DNA of 64,000 bases from Sphingomonas bacterium (GCF_903642285.1 NZ_CAHJWJ010000001.1:124001-188000); one strand, 5' to 3'. Counted from the first letter of the stretch, positions 1 through 8,540 are shown. A program made the numbers and translations. The notes: generated from the letters alone by a model not told the origin.

Positions 1-489
1 GTCGAGCCTCAGCTTGACCGAATCGAAGCTCAGCATCCGGTTGACGCTGAAATGCTGCCCGACCTCGCGCAGGAACGGGATATATTCCAACGCGTCGAGC
101 CACTGCGCATTGTCGAGCATCACCGCATCGGTCGGCCCGTCGCCGAAGGTCAGGAACCGTTCGAAGATGCGGCGGATCGAGGCGATGTTGGTCGCGATGG
201 TGTCGTCGCTCGACAGCTTGCGTGCCTCGTCCTTGAAGCTGGGGTCGCCGATCTTGCCGGTCCCGCCGCCCATCAGGACGATAGGCTTGTGCCCCGCCTG
301 CTGCAGTCGACGCAGCAGCATGATCTGAACGAGGCTGCCGACATGCAGCGACGGTGCGGTTGGGTCGAAGCCGATATAGCCGGGGACGATCTGCTTCGCC
401 GCGAGCGTATCGAGCGCGGCCGCATCGGTCATCTGGTGGATATAGCCGCGTGTCGACAATGTGGTCAGCAGGAGGGACTGGTGGGTCAT
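1..489 (-). CDS. tyrS: Tyrosyl-tRNA synthetase, N-terminal part (cut by window start)
   Basis: Class I aminoacyl-tRNA synthetase that charges tRNA-Tyr in the cytoplasm. About 163 residues are visible from the ATG at 489; the rest lies left of the window. The fragment carries the Rossmann-fold start of TyrS: the [14 protein letters not shown] segment (HIGH-like signature), then [15 protein letters not shown], which contacts tyrosine and ATP. Reading stays open to the window edge. It is transcribed away from the M23 lipoprotein gene on the same strand, with about 65 bases between them that hold a weak palindromic sequence near 500-545. Identification is firm from the motifs. Confidence 0.95.
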   Translation of the reverse strand, partial: MTHQSLLLTTLSTRGYIHQMTDAAALDTLAAKQIVPGYIGFDPTAPSLHVGSLVQIMLLRRLQQAGHKPIVLMGGGTGKIGDPSFKDEARKLSSDDTIATNIASIRRIFERFLTFGDGPTDAVMLDNAQWLDALEYIPFLREVGQHFSVNRMLSFDSVKLRLD

Positions 490-554
490 GCGCGCGCGGT
501 TAGCACCGACGCCTATCGTTCGTCACCCCGAACCGGCGAAGGGCTGGTCCATCG

Positions 555-1703
555 TTAGGTTTGCGGCAATTGTCCCAACGGGTCCACCGGTGTCCGTCCT
601 TTGCGCAGTTCGAAATGCGCCTCGGGCCGGTCCGCGAAGCCGGTATCGCCCGACAGTGCGATCGTCTGCCCACGCTTCACGCTCTGACCGCGCTGGACGA
701 GCAGCTTCGAAGCGTGCCCGTAGACGCTGGTCCAGCCATCGCCGTGCTTGACGATGACCAGGCCGCCCAAGGCCGCGATGCCGTCGCCGACATAGGCGAC
801 GACGCCGTCTGCCGTCGCCCGGACCGGGGTCGCCACGGGCACCGCGATCTCGATGCCGTCGTTGCGCTCGCCACTGGCTCCGGGGCCGAAGCGCTTCACG
901 ACGTGTCCGTCGACCGGCCACAGGAACCCGCCGGTCAGCCGCGCTGGCGCGACCACCGCGGCGGTGGGGGGCAGGACGCGCGTCGCGGTCGGCGCGGGGC
1001 GAACGGGGGTCTCGTTCCGCGCGAGCGCCGGTTCGCCGCCGGTCAGGATGTCGTCGATGTCGAGCCTGAAGGCGGACGCACGTTCGGCCCGGGTGGGGGC
1101 CGGTTGGCCCGGCGCGGTGCCGGGGATCAGCACACGCTGTCCGACGCGCAACGTATAGGGGTCCTGCAGATCGTTCGCGGCGACGATCCGCGACCATTCG
1201 ACGGCATAGGCGCGCGCGATCGCGATGCCGGTCTGGCCGGGGCGGACGAGGTGATAGCGTCCGGCGGGTATCTTCAGCCGCTGTCCGACATGGACCGGAT
1301 AGGGCGGTTCGATCGCGTTCGCGCGCGCGATCGCGTCCACCCCGGCACCGGTCCGGTCGGCGATCCGGCCGATCGTGTCGCCCGGCTGCACCGTGTAGCT
1401 GGCCTGCGCGACCATCGCCGCGTCGGCGGCGACCGGTCGCGCTTCCCATGCGGGGCGGGCGGCGGGCAGCGTGCTCACGCCCTGCGCGTCGGGGCGGTCG
1501 GCGGCGGCGTTCCGGTCCTCGTCGTCACGCGGCCGATCGCGCTGGTCGTCCGGTGGGGGCGCATGGCGATAGCGGGGGGTGGCGGTCGACCGGGCGTCGG
1601 GTGCCGGCCGGCTCCGGTAGGGCGGATCGGCGCGGGGGATGCAACCGGCAACCGTGATGCCCGTGGCCAATATCGCCATCGCATCGCGCCATGGTCCACG
1701 CAT
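555..1703 (-). CDS. LysM/M23 (NlpD-like) cell envelope lipoprotein with degenerate active site
   Basis: Predicted lipoprotein of 382 aa. The ATG at 1703 gives a signal sequence ending in a VAGC lipobox (Cys21). A Pro/Arg/Asp-rich linker follows, then two LysM peptidoglycan-binding repeats (about 102-145 and 150-193) and a C-terminal LytM/M23 domain (about 275-378). The metal-binding motif looks broken: the usual HxGxD is NDGIE, and the usual HLHFE is EAHFE, while the YGH element remains. This resembles E. coli NlpD, an amidase activator rather than an enzyme. The surE-then-nlpD-like order matches the surE/nlpD neighbourhood of other Proteobacteria. The start lies 11 bases after the surE stop, so the two are probably co-transcribed. 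A longer in-frame extension into surE is not credible. Confidence 0.85.
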   Translation of the reverse strand: MRGPWRDAMAILATGITVAGCIPRADPPYRSRPAPDARSTATPRYRHAPPPDDQRDRPRDDEDRNAAADRPDAQGVSTLPAARPAWEARPVAADAAMVAQASYTVQPGDTIGRIADRTGAGVDAIARANAIEPPYPVHVGQRLKIPAGRYHLVRPGQTGIAIARAYAVEWSRIVAANDLQDPYTLRVGQRVLIPGTAPGQPAPTRAERASAFRLDIDDILTGGEPALARNETPVRPAPTATRVLPPTAAVVAPARLTGGFLWPVDGHVVKRFGPGASGERNDGIEIAVPVATPVRATADGVVAYVGDGIAALGGLVIVKHGDGWTSVYGHASKLLVQRGQSVKRGQTIALSGDTGFADRPEAHFELRKGRTPVDPLGQLPQT

Positions 1704-1714
1704 CCTCGTCGTTC

Positions 1715-2476
1715 CTATCCGTATGCTTGCGCGAGCATAGCGAGCGAACCGCGGTGCGTCAGGTCGAGATGCAGCGGCGTGACCGCGATGTGATCCGCCG
1801 CGACCGCCTGCAGGTCGGTCGCCACGCCCGCCTCGATCGATTCGCGACGCATCGCCAGCCAGTAATAATCGAATCCGCGCGGGTCGGTGCGGTGATCCAT
1901 CCGGACCTGGCCATGATCGCGGTGCCCCTGCGCGACGACGCGGATGCCCTTGACCGCATCCGGCGCGGTCACCGGGAAGTTGACGTTGACCAGCGTGCGC
2001 GGATCGGACGGGAGGCTCAGGATCGGCCGCAACACCCGCTCGCCCCAAGCCTCGGCGGTCGCGAAGGACATCGCATTGCCGACGCCCTCCTTGTCGTACA
2101 GCTGGCTGAGCGCGATCGATCGGATGCCGGCCATCGCCCCCTCCATCGCCGCGGCGACGGTGCCCGAATACAGCACGTCCTCGGCCAGATTGCCGCCGCG
2201 ATTGACCCCCGACAGGATGAGGTCGGGTTTGGCGTCCATCAACTCGCCGAGCGCCATCAGCACCGCATCGGTCGGCGTGCCCGCGACCGCGAACCGCCGC
2301 GCGCCGAACCGCCGCACCCGAAGCGGGCGGCTGAGCGTCAGCGACCGCGCCGCGCCAGACTGCTCGTCCGCGGGCGCGACGATCCAGACATCGTCCGACA
2401 ATGTGGCCGCGATCGTCTCCAGTGCGGCGAGACCGGGTGCGTGATAGCCGTCGTCGTTGGTCAGCAAAATCCGCAT
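1715..2476 (-). CDS. surE: 5'/3'-nucleotidase SurE
   Basis: Metal-dependent survival protein that dephosphorylates nucleoside 5'- and 3'-monophosphates; 253 aa, the usual family length. The N-terminus [15 protein letters not shown] is the diagnostic SurE signature with the Asp-Asp metal ligands, and SGVNRGGNLAEDVLYSGTVAAA is present further on. The ATG at 2476 shares one base with the serS stop (TGATG), so translation is probably coupled to serS. In-frame upstream sequence only reads through serS in another frame and is not part of the gene. Downstream is the NlpD-like lipoprotein. Confidence 0.96.
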   Translation of the reverse strand: MRILLTNDDGYHAPGLAALETIAATLSDDVWIVAPADEQSGAARSLTLSRPLRVRRFGARRFAVAGTPTDAVLMALGELMDAKPDLILSGVNRGGNLAEDVLYSGTVAAAMEGAMAGIRSIALSQLYDKEGVGNAMSFATAEAWGERVLRPILSLPSDPRTLVNVNFPVTAPDAVKGIRVVAQGHRDHGQVRMDHRTDPRGFDYYWLAMRRESIEAGVATDLQAVAADHIAVTPLHLDLTHRGSLAMLAQAYG

Positions 2477-3753
2477 CAGCGCGGCGTCAGTTCGGTCAGG
2501 CCGCCCAGATAGGGCACGAGCACCGCCGGCACCGCGACCGATCCATCCACACGCTGATAATTCTCGACGACCGCGACTAAGGTCCGCCCGACCGCGAGCC
2601 CGGAGCCGTTGAGGGTGTGGACGAAGCGCGTGCCCTTCTCCCCCTCGGGCCGGTAGCGCGCATTCATCCGCCGCGCCTGAAAGTCGGTGCCGGTCGAGCA
2701 GCTGGAAATCTCGCGATAGCGGCCCTGTCCGGGCAGCCAGACCTCTAGGTCGTAGGTCCTCGCCATCGCAAAGCCGAGATCGCCCGTGCACAGCAGCATC
2801 CGGCGATAGGGCAGGTCGAGCGCTTCCAGCACGCCTTCCGCTATCCGCGTCATCCGTTCGTTCTCGGCATCCGATCGTTCGGACGTGGTGATCGAAACCA
2901 TCTCCACCTTCTCGAACTGATGCTGGCGGATCAGGCCGCGCGTGTCGCGACCCGCCGACCCCGCTTCGGAACGGAAACACGGGGTCAGCGCGGCGAAATG
3001 GAGCGGCAATTCCTTCTCGGCGAGGATCGTCTCGCGGACCATGTTGGTCAGCGACATCTCGGCAGTGGAGATCAGCCAGCGACCATCGGTGGTCCGGAAC
3101 AGATCTTCGGCGAACTTCGGCAACTGCCCCGTCCCGAACGCCACTTCGTCGCGCACCAGAAGCGGTGGCGATACTTCCTCGAATCCATGATCGTCCACCA
3201 GTCGGTCGAGCATGAATTGGCCGAGTGCGCGGCTTAGCCGCGCCATCCGCCCGCGCAGCAGCGTGAAGCGGGCACCGGCAAGCGCGACGCCTGTGTCGAA
3301 GTCCATGCCGAGCGCGGGCGCGATCACGTCGTGTTCCCGCGGCTCAAAATCGAAGGTGCGAGGCTCGCCCCAACTGTGGATGAGCCTGTTGTCGTCCTCA
3401 TCCGCCCCTTGGGGCACGTCGGGTGCCGGATGATTGGGGATCGCGGCCAGTCGCGTGTCAAGATCGGCGGCCGCGTCGCGCTCCGCGGCTTCCAGCTCCG
3501 GCAGCCGGTCCTTCAAGGCGGCGACCGCTGACATCAAATCAGCCGCGCGCGCTTCATCCTTCGCCGCCTTAGCGTGGCCGATCTGCTTCGACAGGTCGTT
3601 ACGGCTCGCCTGCGCTTCCTGCGCAGCGGCGATCGTCGCGCGACGGCGTTCGTCGATCGCGATCAGTTCGGCCGACTGCGGTGCCAGCCCACGCTTCGCC
3701 AGCGCGGCGTCGAAGGCGGCCGGGTCTTCGCGGATCGTACGGATGTCGTGCAT
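2476..3753 (-). CDS. serS: Seryl-tRNA synthetase
   Basis: Class II synthetase charging tRNA-Ser (and tRNA-Sec where present). 425 aa from the ATG at 3753; [15 protein letters not shown] is the standard SerS N-terminus. The first ~110 residues form the long antiparallel coiled coil that grips the tRNA extra arm (Ala/Glu/Lys/Arg-rich). The catalytic core holds motif 2 ([22 protein letters not shown]) and motif 3 near the C-terminus ([18 protein letters not shown]). It overlaps surE by one base. Upstream is a strong hairpin that ends the oppositely placed repeat-protein gene. An in-frame extension to 3807 is possible on paper but adds no conserved sequence. Confidence 0.97.
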   Translation of the reverse strand: MHDIRTIREDPAAFDAALAKRGLAPQSAELIAIDERRRATIAAAQEAQASRNDLSKQIGHAKAAKDEARAADLMSAVAALKDRLPELEAAERDAAADLDTRLAAIPNHPAPDVPQGADEDDNRLIHSWGEPRTFDFEPREHDVIAPALGMDFDTGVALAGARFTLLRGRMARLSRALGQFMLDRLVDDHGFEEVSPPLLVRDEVAFGTGQLPKFAEDLFRTTDGRWLISTAEMSLTNMVRETILAEKELPLHFAALTPCFRSEAGSAGRDTRGLIRQHQFEKVEMVSITTSERSDAENERMTRIAEGVLEALDLPYRRMLLCTGDLGFAMARTYDLEVWLPGQGRYREISSCSTGTDFQARRMNARYRPEGEKGTRFVHTLNGSGLAVGRTLVAVVENYQRVDGSVAVPAVLVPYLGGLTELTPR

Positions 3754-3804
3754 GGCCGCGGCTATGGCGAGCGCGGCGAGACCGCGCAACCCGCGCGGTA
3801 ACGA

Positions 3805-3844
3805 CAAAGGGGCTCCGCCGCGGCGTTGCGGCGGAACCCCTTGT
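3805..3844 (-). terminator. Strong hairpin terminator after the Ser/Gly-rich protein gene
   Basis: A stem pairs 3807-3812 with 3837-3842 and 3815-3821 with 3828-3834 around a 6-base loop, with one mismatch inside. On the minus strand it is followed by a T-rich stretch. It lies 18 bases past the stop of the gene at 3862-5031 and upstream of serS, so it should separate the two transcripts. Confidence 0.75.
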
Positions 3845-3861
3845 CCTTCGGCGAAAACCGA

Positions 3862-5031
3862 TCAGGCGGTGGCGATGCTCGGCTTCGCGAACCGGCGGCG
3901 CATGACGAGCGCCGCTGCGGCGGCACCGAACAGCAGGACCATCGGCGGGGCCGGGACCGGCGCGGGGTTGCCGCCGTTGGAGCCCGAGCTGCTGCCCGAT
4001 GAGGAGGAGGAGCTGCTGCTCGAAGAACTGCTGGACGAGCTGCTCGACGACGAACTGCCGTTCGAACTCCATCCGTTGCTGCTCGAACTGTAGCCGCTCG
4101 ACGACACGTTGCCCGTGGAGGACACGTTCCCTGTTGAGGAGACATTGCCGGTCGATGATACGCTGCCGCTGGACGACGAAGACGAGGACACGTTGCCGCT
4201 CGACGATCCCGACGACGACACGTTGCCGCTGGAGGAGGACGAGACGTTCCCGCTCGACCCGCCGGACGAGATGTTGCCGCTGGAACTCGAGCCACCCGAA
4301 CCGCCCGACGAAATGTTGCCGCTGGAGCTGGACCCGCCTGACGAAGAGGACACATTACCGCTCGACCCGCCGGAGGACGAGGTGCTCGATACCGTTGCGC
4401 CGCCCGTGCTGCTGGACGATCCGCCGCCGGACGATGTGCTGCTGACATTGCCGCTCGACGAACCGCCCGTCGACGACGTGCTGCTCAGTCCGCCGGTCGA
4501 CGAGCTGCCGCTCGACGATCCGCCGCTCGACGACGTGCTGCTGACGTTACCGCTGGAGGATGTGCTGCTCAGCCCTCCGGTCGATGACGTGCTGCTGATG
4601 TTGCCGCCCGAACTGGAAGTCGATCCGCCGCTGCTGGTCGAGGAGATCACGACGCTGCCGGCCGATCCCCCGCCGCCGAAGCCGCCGCCGAAGCCGCCGC
4701 CGAACCCGCCGCCGAAGAACCCGCCGCTACCACCGACGACGAGCGGGACATTGCCACCGCCGCCGATAAAGCCCTCGCTCACCGGCAGCGGAACCGGCGC
4801 GGCCTGATTCGCGACCGTGACGGTCGTCGGCCCGCAAGCGCCGCGCGTGGTCGTCGAGGTGACGATCCTCCGCGGGCCGTGCCCGGCGACCTGCGCGGTG
4901 GTGACGCGACGGACGATATGCCTTGCATAGGTGTGATGCGGTTTCTCGGCGATGTGAACGGCCCCTCCGCCGATCACGGCCCCGCCGCATGCGCACGCAC
5001 AAAGTTTCGCCAAGGCCATACGCACCGACAT
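3862..5031 (-). CDS. Ser/Gly-repeat secreted protein with PEP-CTERM-like C-terminus
   Basis: 389 aa, not assignable to a named family. The N-terminal ~30 residues are hydrophobic and small (ALAKLCACACGGAVIGGGA), probably a signal sequence. A short unique region (about 35-100) and a Gly/Phe-rich stretch of GGGFGGGFGG type follow. Then come more than 200 residues almost entirely of Ser, Gly, Thr and Asn, built from variants of SSGNVSSTSS and ending in an uninterrupted Ser run. The C-terminus has a short Pro-Ala motif (PVPAPP), a hydrophobic helix and an RRR cluster, the layout of VPAP/PEP-CTERM sorting tails processed by exosortases. No exosortase gene is in this window. It stands alone, with its own terminator. 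I infer a surface or matrix protein; no enzyme motif is visible. Confidence 0.7.
   Translation of the reverse strand: MSVRMALAKLCACACGGAVIGGGAVHIAEKPHHTYARHIVRRVTTAQVAGHGPRRIVTSTTTRGACGPTTVTVANQAAPVPLPVSEGFIGGGGNVPLVVGGSGGFFGGGFGGGFGGGFGGGGSAGSVVISSTSSGGSTSSSGGNISSTSSTGGLSSTSSSGNVSSTSSSGGSSSGSSSTGGLSSTSSTGGSSSGNVSSTSSGGGSSSSTGGATVSSTSSSGGSSGNVSSSSGGSSSSGNISSGGSGGSSSSGNISSGGSSGNVSSSSSGNVSSSGSSSGNVSSSSSSSGSVSSTGNVSSTGNVSSTGNVSSSGYSSSSNGWSSNGSSSSSSSSSSSSSSSSSSSSGSSSGSNGGNPAPVPAPPMVLLFGAAAAALVMRRRFAKPSIATA
3985..4660 (-). repeat. Short in-frame repeats encoding the Ser/Gly/Asn-Val-Ser tract
   Basis: Within the gene at 3862-5031 the DNA consists of degenerate 9-27 base units that vary around the coding sense of SSGNVSS and SSTSS. 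The same composition opens a long but meaningless reading frame on the plus strand. Such tracts can change length by slippage or recombination. Confidence 0.75.
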
Positions 5032-5398
5032 AGCATTCTCTTTCTCGTTGCCGGCGCGATCCCTGCGCCAGATCCGGGTTCAGCAACGCGACATTGCTAT
5101 GCGACCAAGTGCAAAACAAAGGATTAAGCGCAACCGTATTAACGACGTTATCTGCCCGCCGGGGCGAAATCTTCGGCTATGCCTCACCAATATCAGCGTT
5201 AACGTGCCAACGTGGAACAGCTTTGCTCGCCGTCCCGACAAGGCGGTGATCCTGGATCAACCATATCCGCGGTAATGTAGCCCTACGCTCGCTGGCGCTT
5301 GTGAGGCGCGAAACCCGCGCGTATAGGCGCGCCTACCATTTTGGGGGGCGGTCTACCGACGCGACGTCTGCCGTGTCGGTGCCGAAGGGGAGAGTGGC
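5032..5398. other. 367-base intergenic region between divergent genes
   Basis: This gap separates the minus-strand repeat-protein gene from dksA and must hold both promoters. The middle (about 5120-5230) is clearly richer in A and T than the surroundings. A 12-base perfect palindrome lies at 5324-5335 (taggcgcgccta), some 65 bases before the dksA start, and a purine-rich ribosome-binding site (ggggagag) precedes the ATG at 5399. I see no RNA gene and no convincing open reading frame. Confidence 0.6.
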
Positions 5399-5866
5399 AT
5401 GGCGACGATGGTGAATCGCGTAGAACAAGCGAACGATTTCGAAACGGCACCGGCGAACGATGCCGATACCGGTTATCGTCCGACATCGGACGAACCTTTC
5501 ATGAGTCTGCGTCAGCAGGCCTATTTCCGCCGCAAGCTGATGGCATGGAAAGAGGCGATTCTCGTCGAGGCGCAGGGTACGCTGTCACAGTTGCAGGTCG
5601 ATAGTCTGCGCGAAGCGGACCTGACCGACCGCGCGTCGAGCGAGACCGATTGGTCGATCGAGCTGCGCACCCGCGACCGGCAGCGCAAGCTGATCGCGAA
5701 GATCGACGCCGCGATCCGCCGGATCGACGAGGGCGAATATGGCTATTGCGAAGTGAGCGGCGAACCGATCAGCCTTGCCCGGCTGGAGGCACGGCCGATC
5801 GCGACGATGACGGTCGAAGCGCAGGAGCGCCACGAACGTCAGGAAAAGGTGTCGCGAGAGGATTGA
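5399..5866 (+). CDS. dksA: RNA polymerase-binding transcription factor DksA
   Basis: Small coiled-coil protein (155 aa) that enters the RNA polymerase secondary channel and, with (p)ppGpp, resets rRNA and amino-acid promoter activity. The C-terminus carries the DksA signature ARPIATMTVEAQERHERQEK. The preceding zinc-finger segment reads YGYCEVSGEPI, so the four-cysteine finger is reduced to one Cys, as is known for many alphaproteobacterial DksA proteins. The first ~50 residues are a variable acidic leader. The start at 5399 has a good ribosome-binding site. A PilZ gene follows on the same strand. Confidence 0.93.
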   Translation: MATMVNRVEQANDFETAPANDADTGYRPTSDEPFMSLRQQAYFRRKLMAWKEAILVEAQGTLSQLQVDSLREADLTDRASSETDWSIELRTRDRQRKLIAKIDAAIRRIDEGEYGYCEVSGEPISLARLEARPIATMTVEAQERHERQEKVSRED

Positions 5867-5955
5867 GCGGCTTAACGTTTTCGCTACCGGTCGGCGATAC
5901 ACCCGGTGCGCCGACATATGGGCAACGGCGACGACTGGATGGCGAGACGGGTGGC

Positions 5956-6330
5956 ATGGACAGCATCAACCGCGGCCCGCTGACGGCAGTGAGCGCGGCC
6001 GAAGAGGACGGGCAGCGCAAGCGCAAGCGCGACAGCCTGTTCCTGCAGGCCTCGATCACGCTGGCCGACGAGGCGGTCGCGCGCGTGCGAATCCGCAATC
6101 TGTCCGAAGGCGGACTGATGGCGGAGTTGCCGCGGGTCGTGAACCCGGGCACACCGGTTGCGATCGATCTTCGCGGGATCCCGGATCTGACGGGCAAGGT
6201 CGCCTGGTGCGCAGAGGGGCGGATGGGCATCGTCTTCGATCGCAAGATCGATCCGCAGCTTGCGCGCAAGCCGGTCGGGAAGGGCGCTCAGACCCCGATC
6301 TATGCAAAGCCCCCGGTGTCCTTCCGGTAA
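5956..6330 (+). CDS. PilZ-domain c-di-GMP-binding protein
   Basis: Single-domain PilZ protein of 124 aa. The domain motifs are the Arg cluster RKRKR (RxxxR) near residues 22-26 and NLSEGG, matching (D/N)xSxxG, about 25 residues later; both contact c-di-GMP in known PilZ proteins. Stand-alone PilZ proteins usually act as receivers controlling motility, polysaccharide or pili; the partner here is unknown. The chosen start (MDSINRGPL) has a short purine tract upstream. An open frame upstream overlaps dksA and is not used. It lies 89 bases after dksA and may share its transcript; a hairpin follows. Confidence 0.88.
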   Translation: MDSINRGPLTAVSAAEEDGQRKRKRDSLFLQASITLADEAVARVRIRNLSEGGLMAELPRVVNPGTPVAIDLRGIPDLTGKVAWCAEGRMGIVFDRKIDPQLARKPVGKGAQTPIYAKPPVSFR

Positions 6331-6369
6331 AGCTACTGACGCCAGGGTCGCGGGACTGACCGCCTGGAT

Positions 6370-6390
6370 ACCCCGGCCGCATGCCGGGGT
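6370..6390. terminator. Perfect 8-bp hairpin between convergent genes
   Basis: accccggc (6370-6377) pairs with gccggggt (6383-6390) around a 5-base loop, between the end of the PilZ gene and the end of the minus-strand DUF465 gene. There is no T run, so a role in termination or 3'-end protection is inferred from position. Confidence 0.5.
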
Positions 6391-6411
6391 GTCCGTTCGA
6401 GGCGGGACATA

Positions 6412-6570
6412 TCAGTCGAGCGCGACGATCTCTTCCTTCAAATGCAGTTTCTGCTTCTTCAGCCCGGCCAGGATCGTCGCATCGGGCATCGGCCGCCGCG
6501 ATTCCTCCGCAATCCTGCGGTCGATCGTCGCATGCTTGGTTTCCAGCGCGGTCTGGTGAGTCGTCTGCAT
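6412..6570 (-). CDS. DUF465 (YdcH-like) small protein
   Basis: A 52-residue protein. It has the DUF465 pattern: an N-terminal helix (LETKHATIDRRIAEE) followed by LKKQKLHLKEEIVALD, which matches the family's conserved LKKxKLxLKDEI end. The protein should be a helical hairpin; its biochemical role is not known. The ATG at 6570 has an excellent ribosome-binding site (aggagg, 8 bases upstream). A second DUF465 gene is transcribed divergently 208 bases away. Confidence 0.85.
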   Translation of the reverse strand: MQTTHQTALETKHATIDRRIAEESRRPMPDATILAGLKKQKLHLKEEIVALD

Positions 6571-6778
6571 GGGTCTTGCCTCCTGCATTCGGTTTGGGGG
6601 AATGAGTAAACCACCATCGGCACCAAAAGTCGCGCCCCTTGTGCGCGATCGCGACGGGTCGAACGAACGCGTGCGACGATCCGTTCGGCCGAGACCGGCC
6701 GGTGTAATTCGCGCTCGCGTCGGGGTGGTCGCGTTTGCTAGAGCGCGAATGCCGATCGACCGCGAAGGGGGTTCGCCG

Positions 6779-6976
6779 ATGGACGAAGCACAGATCGCCG
6801 CGCGGCTCGATATCCTCCGCGTGGAGCACCGCGACCTCGACGCCGCGATCGATGCGCTGGCGCTGTCCGCCGCACCCGATCAGCTCCGCACCGCTCGGCT
6901 CAAGAAGCGCAAGCTCCGATTGCGCGACGAGATCGCGATGCTGGAGGACGAACTGATCCCCGACATCATCGCCTGA
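6779..6976 (+). CDS. DUF465 (YdcH-like) small protein, second copy
   Basis: 65 residues with the same architecture as its divergent neighbour: a first helix (RLDILRVEHRDLDAAIDAL) and the conserved LKKRKLRLRDEIAMLEDEL block, followed by a short acidic-hydrophobic tail ending IPDIIA. The ATG at 6779 has a purine-rich site (gaaggggg) just upstream; the in-frame upstream extension lacks family similarity. Function unknown. The two copies differ at many positions, so the duplication is old. Confidence 0.85.
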   Translation: MDEAQIAARLDILRVEHRDLDAAIDALALSAAPDQLRTARLKKRKLRLRDEIAMLEDELIPDIIA

Positions 6977-7096
6977 CGCAATCGGGCTCGATTAACCGCT
7001 GTCGAAAACCGTGTGCCGCGTCATTTCGAGACGAAGCGCGCGAAAATCCGCCGAGTCGTCCTTTGCGCCGCCGTCGTCCTGTGCGAGCGTCCGAGA

Positions 7097-7558
7097 ATGA
7101 ACGGCGCGTTTACCGAATCGCGGGTGCAGCGGCGACTGCACGACGCGCTGTATGTCGAGGCGATGCTGATCGCCGACGAGGCGAGGAGCTATTTCGACGA
7201 CGACAGCCGCGTGGAGCGCGAGGCGCTGCCACCGATGGCACGCGTCGCGTTCAGTTGCGAATCGCTGAAGGTCACGACCCGGCTGATGCACGCGATCGCC
7301 TGGCTGCTGACCCAGCGCGCGGTCGCGGCGGGCGAACTGCGCGCGTGCGAGGCGCTCGACCCCGCGCGCCGGTTGGGAACGGCACCCATGTCCGACGCGG
7401 AATCGCTGGCCGAAATGCCGACGGGTGCCCGCCGCCTGATCGACGCCAGCATCGATCTCCATCGCCGCGTTGCCCGGCTGGACGCGTTGCAGGAACGCGA
7501 AATGGCCGCGGTCAGCCCGGCGCGGTCGATGCAGGAGCGACTGGCGCTGGCGTTCTGA
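7097..7558 (+). CDS. DUF1465 family protein
   Basis: 153 aa, matching the alphaproteobacterial DUF1465 family by its opening block (LYVEAMLIADEARSYFD) and helical content. There is no signal peptide or membrane segment, so it is probably cytoplasmic. No enzyme motif is visible; the family has no established function to my knowledge. The start at 7097 places the conserved block near the N-terminus. An earlier in-frame ATG at 7013 would add a basic 28-residue leader that looks non-coding. It converges with the nitronate monooxygenase gene, 22 bases apart. Confidence 0.75.
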   Translation: MNGAFTESRVQRRLHDALYVEAMLIADEARSYFDDDSRVEREALPPMARVAFSCESLKVTTRLMHAIAWLLTQRAVAAGELRACEALDPARRLGTAPMSDAESLAEMPTGARRLIDASIDLHRRVARLDALQEREMAAVSPARSMQERLALAF

Positions 7559-7580
7559 GGCTTTACCTGCGCAACGCCCT

Positions 7581-8540
7581 TCAGACCGCCAACCGCCTCC
7601 GCGCCGCCGCATATTCCACCGCCATCCGCGCCACCCGCTCCGCGACCGGCTCGACCCTGTCGACCGATCCGATCCCCTGGCCCGATCCCCAGATGTCGCG
7701 CCACGCCTTTGCCTTGGAACCGTTGCCGCCGCCGAAGTCCATCGTCTTCAGATCGCCCTCGGGCAGATTGTCGGGATCCATCCCGGCCGCTTCGATCGAA
7801 CGGCGCAGGTAATTGCCGTGTACGCCGGTGAAGAGGTTGGAATAGACGACGTCGCTCGCGCGGCCCTCGACGATGCCCTGCTTGTAATTCTCCTCCGCGT
7901 TCGCCTCGGTCGTGGCGATGAACGGGGAGCCGATATAAGCCAGGTCCGCGCCCATCGCCTGCGCCGCCAGGATCGCACCGCCGGTCGCGATCGAGCCCGA
8001 CAAGGCGAGGGGGCCGTCGAACCATTGGCGGATTTCGGCGATCAGCGCGAAGGGCGACAGCCGCCCCGCATGCCCACCCGCGCCCGCCGCCACCGCGATC
8101 AGCCCGTCCGCCCCCTTTTCGGCCGCTTTCTGCGCATAGCGGTCGTCGATCACGTCGTGCAGCGTGATCCCGCCCCACCTATGGACCGCCGTGTTGAGGT
8201 CCTCGCGCGCGCCGAGCGAGGTGATGACGATCGGCACCTGCCATTTCGCGCAGGTCGCGAGATCGGCTTCCAGCCGGTCGTTCGACTTGTGGACGATCTG
8301 GTTGACCGCGAACGGTGCGGCCGGGGCATCAGGGTGCGCACGGTTGTGCGCCGACAGTTCCTCGGTGATGCGGTGCAGCCATTCGTCGAGCAGCGCCTGC
8401 GGCCGCGCATTGAGCGCGGGGAAGGAGCCGACGATTCCCGCCTTGCACTGCGCGATCACGAGATCGGGGCCGGAAATGATGAACAGCGGCGATCCGATGA
8501 CGGGCAGCTGCAGCGACGACAATATGGCGGGAAGGGTCAT
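7581..8540 (-). CDS. Nitronate monooxygenase family flavoprotein
   Basis: 319-aa TIM-barrel FMN enzyme of the NMO/2-nitropropane dioxygenase family, which oxidises alkyl nitronates such as propionate-3-nitronate. Seen in the sequence: the N-terminal PVIGSPLFIISGPDLVIAQ block, AAGAGGHAGRLSPF (the GxGGH-type FMN/substrate loop with the likely catalytic His), SGSIATGGAILAAQAMGAD (phosphate-binding loop) and YIGSPFIAT. Related folds include FabK-type enoyl reductases, but the length and the loop favour the NMO group. Monocistronic; it faces away from the aminopeptidase gene. Confidence 0.85.
   Translation of the reverse strand: MTLPAILSSLQLPVIGSPLFIISGPDLVIAQCKAGIVGSFPALNARPQALLDEWLHRITEELSAHNRAHPDAPAAPFAVNQIVHKSNDRLEADLATCAKWQVPIVITSLGAREDLNTAVHRWGGITLHDVIDDRYAQKAAEKGADGLIAVAAGAGGHAGRLSPFALIAEIRQWFDGPLALSGSIATGGAILAAQAMGADLAYIGSPFIATTEANAEENYKQGIVEGRASDVVYSNLFTGVHGNYLRRSIEAAGMDPDNLPEGDLKTMDFGGGNGSKAKAWRDIWGSGQGIGSVDRVEPVAERVARMAVEYAAARRRLAV

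Noticed and set aside
4109..4807. 232-codon plus-strand frame opposite the Ser/Gly-repeat gene, rich in Asp, Leu and Pro
   Set aside because: It is the complement of the repeat tract; the Asp-Leu-Pro pattern is a product of repeated Ser/Gly/Val codons. It has no ribosome-binding site and no homology logic, while the minus-strand gene has a signal, sorting tail and terminator.
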